Origin: Paraspadella gotoi
Taxonomy: Eukaryota > Chaetognatha
Direction: 5' to 3'
Length of the DNA stretch: 64,000 nucleotides
Assembly: GCA_051294375.1 (NCBI GenBank)
Contig: CM119271.1
Span: 16,652,470-16,716,469, forward strand
A program made the position numbers and the translations under genes. Positions 57,741 to 64,000 of the stretch are shown here, in pieces. The stretch's first letter is position 1. Every line of letters begins with the position of its first letter. The notes under the pieces are model-generated. The model worked only from the letters and a program-made list of their open reading frames with translations. It made no database searches and had not been told where the DNA came from.

Positions 57741-60091
57741 TCTCTTCACAACATTGATAAAAATACATAAATAAATATCAGGAACGTCTTGGAAATCATG
57801 GTGACTGATTCCTGAGTGACTGGAAGTGACTGGAAGTGGAGAGCGAGTATGGTAAGCAGGAAGATTATAACGAAGGAAGGAAAGATGACAGAATGAAGAT
57901 GACAAAGGGAAGATGACAGAATTAAGATGACAATGTTGAAGCAGGAGTGGACAAGGACAAATTTAAGAGAAAAACAAAGCAAGGAAGGAATTACTGATAT
58001 GATGACGACAAAAACAAAAGGCGTAATAAAAAACACGAATGTTTATGACAGTATTTTTTTTTAAATGTAAAGTACACCAGTGACTGCGCCAATACATGTA
58101 AATTATTTTCAAGGGCTTAAACTGAACTGTTACTGCGGAACTAATAACATTTTGCTACATAGAATAAGAAATATAATAAATTAAAATAGAATAAGAAAAA
58201 AAATATGCAAAACTTTTTTTAAAAGATTTAAAGAATTAACAGTTTTTGGAGTTTAATAACGAATTTTATAACAATTTGTAGTTGGAATGTTTCGACTCTT
58301 ATCTTAGAGTTTTCATCAGATTTAACATCAACAAGGTTTACTCAATAACATTATTATAAAAGATTTAAAATAATAAAAATTTGGAAAAAAAATTGCTATT
58401 TCGTTGAAAAGCAGGGCAAGTGAAGATCTGGTGGGTGCAGATTAAGTTTATTTTGAATGTCCATTTGTCTTTTGTTTCAGAAAAAAAGATAAAAACCTCT
58501 GGTGGATATACTTTAAATAAATTTTTTGCTATTTTGTTTTTAAAAATGCTCTTATGTTTGCACCGCCCTCTGTTTTTAGGGCTAAAACATGTAAAAATTT
58601 GCTATTTTGTGTAAAGCAATGCAAGTGTTGATTTAGTGGGGGCACTTGCTGCGGCTCCTGAAGCAGCAGACTAAAACACGCGCACAAAACTTATCTCTTT
58701 TGCTGCTTCCATCGTCGCTTTATGCGTCACTACTTTCTCGTCGCTCTCACCGTCGCAACTGCTTCCTCCATCGTTCAAATTATCGTTATGTTTTTGTCGA
58801 TCTCGATCCTGAACGATGAGTCACCAGCAAGCCAGAATTTTTTTTGTTGTAAAAGTTACGTAGGGAAAGACAACCTTAGTCCCTAACCTTAATCCCTAAC
58901 CCTAATCCCTAACCCTAATATCTATCCCCAAAACTAACCTTATCCCTACCGAAACCCTAAACAATTACTCCATCTTTTCATTGTTTTTTGTCGATCCCAA
59001 TCCTGACTCTGAGAGAGAGAGATGAGAGAGAGCGCGAGAGAGATTCGCTGCTCTGTCAGACGGCAAGGGGGCAACGAAGATCATTTCGCCCAATTTCAGG
59101 GTTACAATAATATAAAAATATAAGTCAGAAAAAACAACAATGTATATAAAAGTTAATGCACTTTGTTTACAAAAAAAATTCCAAGACATTACATCTAGAT
59201 AATTTCTCGATTATCACACAACAATTAGTGCAGACAAAAAATACCAGGAATATCGAAGTGCGCAACAATTAATCGAGCATACCAATCATAGTTTCATAGT
59301 TAATGCATATTTTCAATGTCTTTATTGTGGAAAATTAGGTGTTTATTAATTAAAATGCCCATAAGGCAAAATCCACCATTAAAGCTGTCACAAAAAAACC
59401 GTAAGCATTTCTCATGACACTTAAAAATTAATAAGTTATTGTATATATTATAATTTTTTGAAAAATTTTTGGAGATAACAATTGAAAGTTAGGTTATAGA
59501 AAAAATATCAACCTTGGAAAAAAGATTACAATTTTTTTCCATTTGGAATATAAAATATTTTTATCTGTAAAAGTGTAAAAGTTGTTTAATTTTAATGTCA
59601 AAAAAAAATAATGATGGAATGTAAAAGCAGCGTCTATTTTGAGAATCTTTCTCCTCCGCTATATTTTCCAAAATTGGCCATTTCAGCTTAAATTCAGAAT
59701 TAAAACAATAACGGAAATTCACATGTCGTACGGCGCAGTGATTTTGTTATCCCTTATATTTCAGTATATTTTCAACATATACTGCATAGTAAGCGTAGTG
59801 AAAGTTGCAGATCAAATTTGAATATTGTCCATGAACAGTCTTATACTTTAACATACCTGATATAAAAAAAAATTTTTTTAGTTTCTCAATTTTGCATACT
59901 ACCCACATTTAAAAAATCTAAAAATTCTTTTATTAAATTAGCTAAAAATTTCAAAAAAAATTTTATATTAATATTAAATTATAAGTTAACTATAATAGTT
60001 TTTTAAGGATTTTGACACAACTTAATAAATAATTTTCTAAAGAGTTATATTTTTATATATTACACTTTTCGTAAGGAATTCGAATCTGCTT

Positions 60092-63000
60092 GTCTAACAA
60101 TAGAGAAAATCCAATCGTTAAATTTTTAACTATTTTTTATGTCGCGATATTACTGATAAACACTAGTACCGGAGATATATCCAGCAAAACTCTTAAAGAA
60201 CCTAGAACACAGAGTACAATTGTTTCTCATTTTATAAATGTTTACAGAGTACAGAGCTTTGATATGACAATGTATCTACTAGTTCGATATTTTTACGTTC
60301 AACTGTGATTCTCTAAATAATTATTGCCTTACCTCAATCTCTTTTTATTAGTATGAGTGTAGGTTATTAGCAAGTAAAACTACTGGACGTACTTTTTATA
60401 TATTTCTTATCCGTGTGAATTATATCAGTTATCTGCTCTTTTATTAAAATATACACTTCACTAGCATCGTGCTGGCCTAATATTGATCTCTCGATAAATG
60501 AGTCGCGAGAAACTCCAGTCCCTTGTATTCAAGTGTTGCGGATCGAGGATGACCGAGCACAGAGTCATAGTGAACCTCATAAACGGTATACCATCAATAA
60601 CGAAGAGTGACTCCTTTATATAAGTTGCATCTCTCACTGCCTCGCAGACATACTTTTGACTCTCTAAGCGTGAAAACATAGATGTGTCGTAATTAAGGGA
60701 ATATAGATATTTAGTAGGAATAAAAAGTTAGATTATGGAATAAAATTTAAGTATTGGAGTAAAGATATAATGGCCTCACATATTATTTGGTTTTTTATGT
60801 TTAAGTTTTTTTGAGTTCATATTGTTATCTCTCGGTACTCTGTACTTAAAACGGAAGTGAGTAATTTAATATTAGATATTTGCGGGGTTGTAAATCTCTC
60901 TTAATGTGCGCGGCTGTGTCACGGAGCACGAAAACGTGTGTATCGCTCACAAGCACAGGAACGGGAGACTCACTAGTGTCTGTAGCGTCTATGTGTATTT
61001 GACTTAGATTGGACTCAAATGTAATTTATTGTTTAAAAACCATAGTAGCAATGGACTTTAAAATAGAGCGAAGACGCGAACAACGCATATAGTGAGAATA
61101 TATCAGAGCCGTTTCTACACTTCTAATAGCCTCTTCTCCGTATGTGCTGGTTTGTTAACTCCCTGTCCTCGTGCTCATCCTGCTTTCTCTCTCCCATTCC
61201 TCTCCCTGTCGTCGCTCGATAAACAGATGTCGCCTCGGCGCTGACGCGGTGTATTTCTCCGGCAGCCGGAGATGTCGATTCTCTCGCTCTCGTCCTCGAC
61301 TCTCTCTTCGCAATCTCCTCACGCGTTTGACTCCATTCGTGGGTCTCGGACTCAGAATTCCTCTCCACCGCAACTTCGAAGCTGCAACAGTGTCGCAGCG
61401 CCGGCATAAAACGAGGTGCTGGCAGTAAGCACGAAATGCCTCACACGGACCGAGTGCCGACAGCTCTGCCATTTGAGAGATGAGTTACGGAATGGGCTCC
61501 ATGTCGCTCACTCTTTTTTTCGATGGCGCGAGCACAAGAATGCGGTAGGTTCACGCGAACTCTGACTCAGAGTGCCTCGGTTGGGGTGGTTATGATTGGA
61601 CTAAGAGTTGCCTCCACACAATCTCCACTCTCAATTATTGTACGTGGCGTGAGATAGAGTGTGTCATGGCGTTATGTGATGGCTATCTGTTTGTTTGTTG
61701 ATGTGTGGTATAAAGATAGAATGCTTTTACCATGCGTAATGTGGGGATACCTCATATGAGAGCTAATTTTAATTATGTTGTATGGCGTATATTAATTTTA
61801 TATGCCATGCAAGCGTGAGGTAGGATGATAGATACAGATATAATCCGAGGCGTGTTCACCAAATGATATATCTTCTTGTATTCACAGAATTCGTCATCTC
61901 TCTAATCATGTCGTTAGTTATCCGATGAGATGATAGTAGTCCAATGATACAAACATTTAAACTCAAGCTCTTTATCAAAGATGAACCAGTGAAAACATAA
62001 GAACATTTTGATCTATATTCACATAATTAGATATATTTATATTCTCAAATGTATTCGTATTACGCCCACTCTAAAGTCAATTTTTAGTAAGTAGACATAG
62101 GTACATAGTACTCATTCCATCATGAGAGCACATGAACACACACTCTCTCATAAATAAGTGTTTTCTCTTTAGATATTTATACTATTTTCTGCACAAATTC
62201 ATCATAAAAGTTGATTGAATATTCACAATAAACTCACTCAGTCGGTGTCTATAATCTCTCAAAAAGAGCTCTCTAGTCATAGTTAAAGTTAAGCTCAATA
62301 TCACACATATTAATCCATTCTATATTACATTGCTTCCAAACGTGAGTGATACTGGAGTATTAAGTGTGGAGGTAATATAATATATTGCTTAATAATCTAG
62401 CTTATTTAATATGATTTTCTAGTATTACCCACTCTCACACTCACTCAGGAGTTGCCTCATTATAGATAGCTTGTCAGTCTATTTGATATATTGTAATAAT
62501 ACTTTTGTCTTGTTCGCACTGCTCATCGATATACGAATCTCGCTGTTTATATGAATGAGTGCACAAATACACAAGTGGATATGATATTCTGGATTCTCGT
62601 GTTATCACTCGATTTTAATTCTGGAGTATTACCTAGTAGAGCAAAAATATACAAATAATTATAGCACTCAAGTATTGGGAGTCGTTCTCACACCACTGTT
62701 CAGCGATATAGGCTTACAAGAGACCATGTGCGTTACGTGAGCGGTCTCTCACCATATGTCGAGATATTTGTGTCGATGACTTTGAGTTTGTAAGTATTTT
62801 TCGCCGAGCTCGCGTGGATAATGTGTTAGAGTGTGAATCGCAAGTCACACGGAATATCTCCGTTGTGTTCTCTTTGTCTCCTCGTGCTACACTCACTCTC
62901 TCATCGTGCGTGCGATCTCGTACTCGATGCGTGACTCTTCTCTCTCTCTCTCTCTCTGCATTCTCATTGCTCTCTATCTATCTCTTTTCTACTCTCTTCT

Positions 63001-64000
63001 TTATCTCTCTATATATTCCTCAATCTATACTAGACGTATGTAGTTCTGTTTGCGTCTGCAGTCTTTCTCTGCTACTACGTCATCATCCCTCTTCTCTCTC
63101 TCTCGTCTTCCTCGACTTCTCCTCTTTGGTGTCGCTTGCTGTTTCTCTCTCTCTCTCTCTCCGTTCTCTCGCTCGCTGCCTCTACTTTCTTTGTCTGTCT
63201 CTCTCTCTCCTCTTCTGCTCTTTCTCTCCTGTTCATATACTGGCTCTCTGCGGGTCGTTTCACTGTCGTGCGTGGTGCTCTGTCTTTCTTTCTTCGTCTC
63301 GGGTTCTCTTTCTCTCGTCCTCTCTCCTCCCTGTCGTCTCTCTATCCTCTCGTTGTTCTCTTCCCGGTGGTTTTCCGGCTACTTCTCTTCTCTCTCTCCA
63401 CACAGTCCCGGCGTGATTACTATATAGATTAGTCCTCACTCACATCTAGGATTTGTCGCTCAGTCATGATTCTGATAGACACGAGTACGATCCCTACAGT
63501 GAGTACAGCAATACAAACTTGACACTCACATACGACGTAGATGTAAGTGCGTATAGTGAGTTCTATTATAAATGCTAACGATTTTTGTCCATATTGACTC
63601 AGTGACTTTATGGTCGGGTGTGCTTGTGAGCGTGCGTGTGGCGCGTGGGGGTCCAGTGGTGTGAGCGAGCGCGGGTCGCGAGTGAGTGAGGTGAGTGTGG
63701 CGGCGAGCGTGAGTGCCGAGCCGACATGACTTTGCGCGTGGCCCGTCCTCTCACTCTCTTCTACTCGTCTTGAGGGCCGCGCCACGCCCACCGTCCAGAG
63801 AAGAGATAATATGGCAGAGTTGTGAGAACTTGTGGTCTCGTGCGTATATGAGTGCGCCTTCGAGTAGCTCGATGAGATCGATGTGCGTTCTGGCTTAGGA
63901 CCGATTCCAATGCGACAGAGACACATAGTGAATACTGTCAATGTGAAGCGTGCTGAAGTAGCGACTCGTGAAATTCGTATCTCGGTTGATTAGCGAATTC
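60092..64000. other. Outer right arm: degraded mirror of 51.57-53.95 kb
   Basis: Composition changes abruptly near 60.1 kb. Mirror fragments of BCCT-B exon 16 (about 61180-61430, minus) and exon 15 (about 63700-64000, minus) are recognisable but full of insertions and substitutions. The CT-rich stretch at 62940-63420 mirrors the GA tract of intron 15. No independent gene is supported. Confidence 0.75.

Larger units (their letters stand above)
51567..64000. repeat. Giant imperfect inverted repeat (palindrome), centre near 57.05 kb
   Basis: Matching reverse-complement landmarks: 56884-56916 with 57200-57234; 55026 with 59063; 54390-54450 with 59640-59700; 53951-53977 with 60065-60091; exon 16 around 53110 with 61272; exon 15 at 51689-51706 with 63781-63798 (18 of 18 bases). 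Coordinate sums drift from about 114.1k in the inner 3 kb to 114.4k and 115.5k further out, so the outer right arm is stretched and error-rich. Confidence 0.9.

Noticed and set aside
61155-61472. 105-residue minus-strand frame at 61 kb
   Set aside because: Corrupted mirror of BCCT-B exon 16 in the palindrome arm.
62814-63432. 200-residue Ser/Leu-rich frame
   Set aside because: Degraded mirror of the intron 15 GA tract.

Overview
This window is nuclear DNA from an animal. It is AT-rich, crowded with transposons and simple repeats, and contains split genes with conventional GT-AG introns and telomere-like TTAGGG-type repeats. No species marker is present. The repeat types (elements with tetranucleotide cores, Penelope-like fragments, tRNA-derived repeats) and a multi-exon BCCT transporter pair suggest a marine invertebrate, perhaps a lophotrochozoan; that is inference only. 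There are three long assembly gaps (4895-5093, 5180-5348, 6381-6592) and three short ones (29294-29303, 45448-45472, 54273-54297).

The only genes I can support are two tandem plus-strand paralogues of the BCCT (betaine/carnitine/choline) transporter family. BCCT-A is 13740-27319 and BCCT-B is 35656-53232. I reconstructed each by hand as 16 coding exons with identical intron positions and phases, giving about 860 and 852 residues. Most exon lengths match exactly between copies. Both keep the substrate-cage aromatics (HWGIHGW...Y), the TM8 FYWG(F/W)W(I)xW signature, the TSxDSG motif and the AGG motif. Both also share a cysteine-containing insertion and a conserved charged C-terminal tail. The likely role is sodium- or ion-coupled uptake of quaternary ammonium osmolytes across the plasma membrane. 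BCCT-B has four 1-nt indels relative to BCCT-A in exons 8-9. They sum to zero, so the frame stays open but about 50 residues are scrambled. In exon 8 the two genes are almost identical over 99 nt, suggesting gene conversion.

Region by region: 1-13.2 kb is gene-free, with GA/CT and CTTT microsatellites, three copies of a Helentron/HINE-like element (AACAAGTTTG...CTAA), and telomere-like minisatellites. 13.7-27.3 kb is BCCT-A, with a 25-bp minisatellite ending 18 bp before exon 15. 27.3-35.4 kb is a repeat nest: a miniature LTR element whose LTRs contain a tRNA-like sequence, a tRNA-derived SINE, a broken Penelope-like GIY-YIG fragment, and perfect inverted repeats. 35.7-53.2 kb is BCCT-B, whose introns hold more elements and one GC-rich coding-like island at 43.5-44.6 kb.

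From about 51.57 kb to the window end the sequence is a giant imperfect palindrome centred near 57.05 kb. The right arm re-reads the left arm in reverse, including corrupted mirror images of BCCT-B exons 16 (about 61.2-61.4 kb) and 15 (about 63.7-64.0 kb). Its outer part is stretched and heavily degraded. This looks like a fold-back or noisy-read assembly artefact, although a real palindrome cannot be excluded. Nothing at 60.1-64.0 kb should be annotated as an independent gene.
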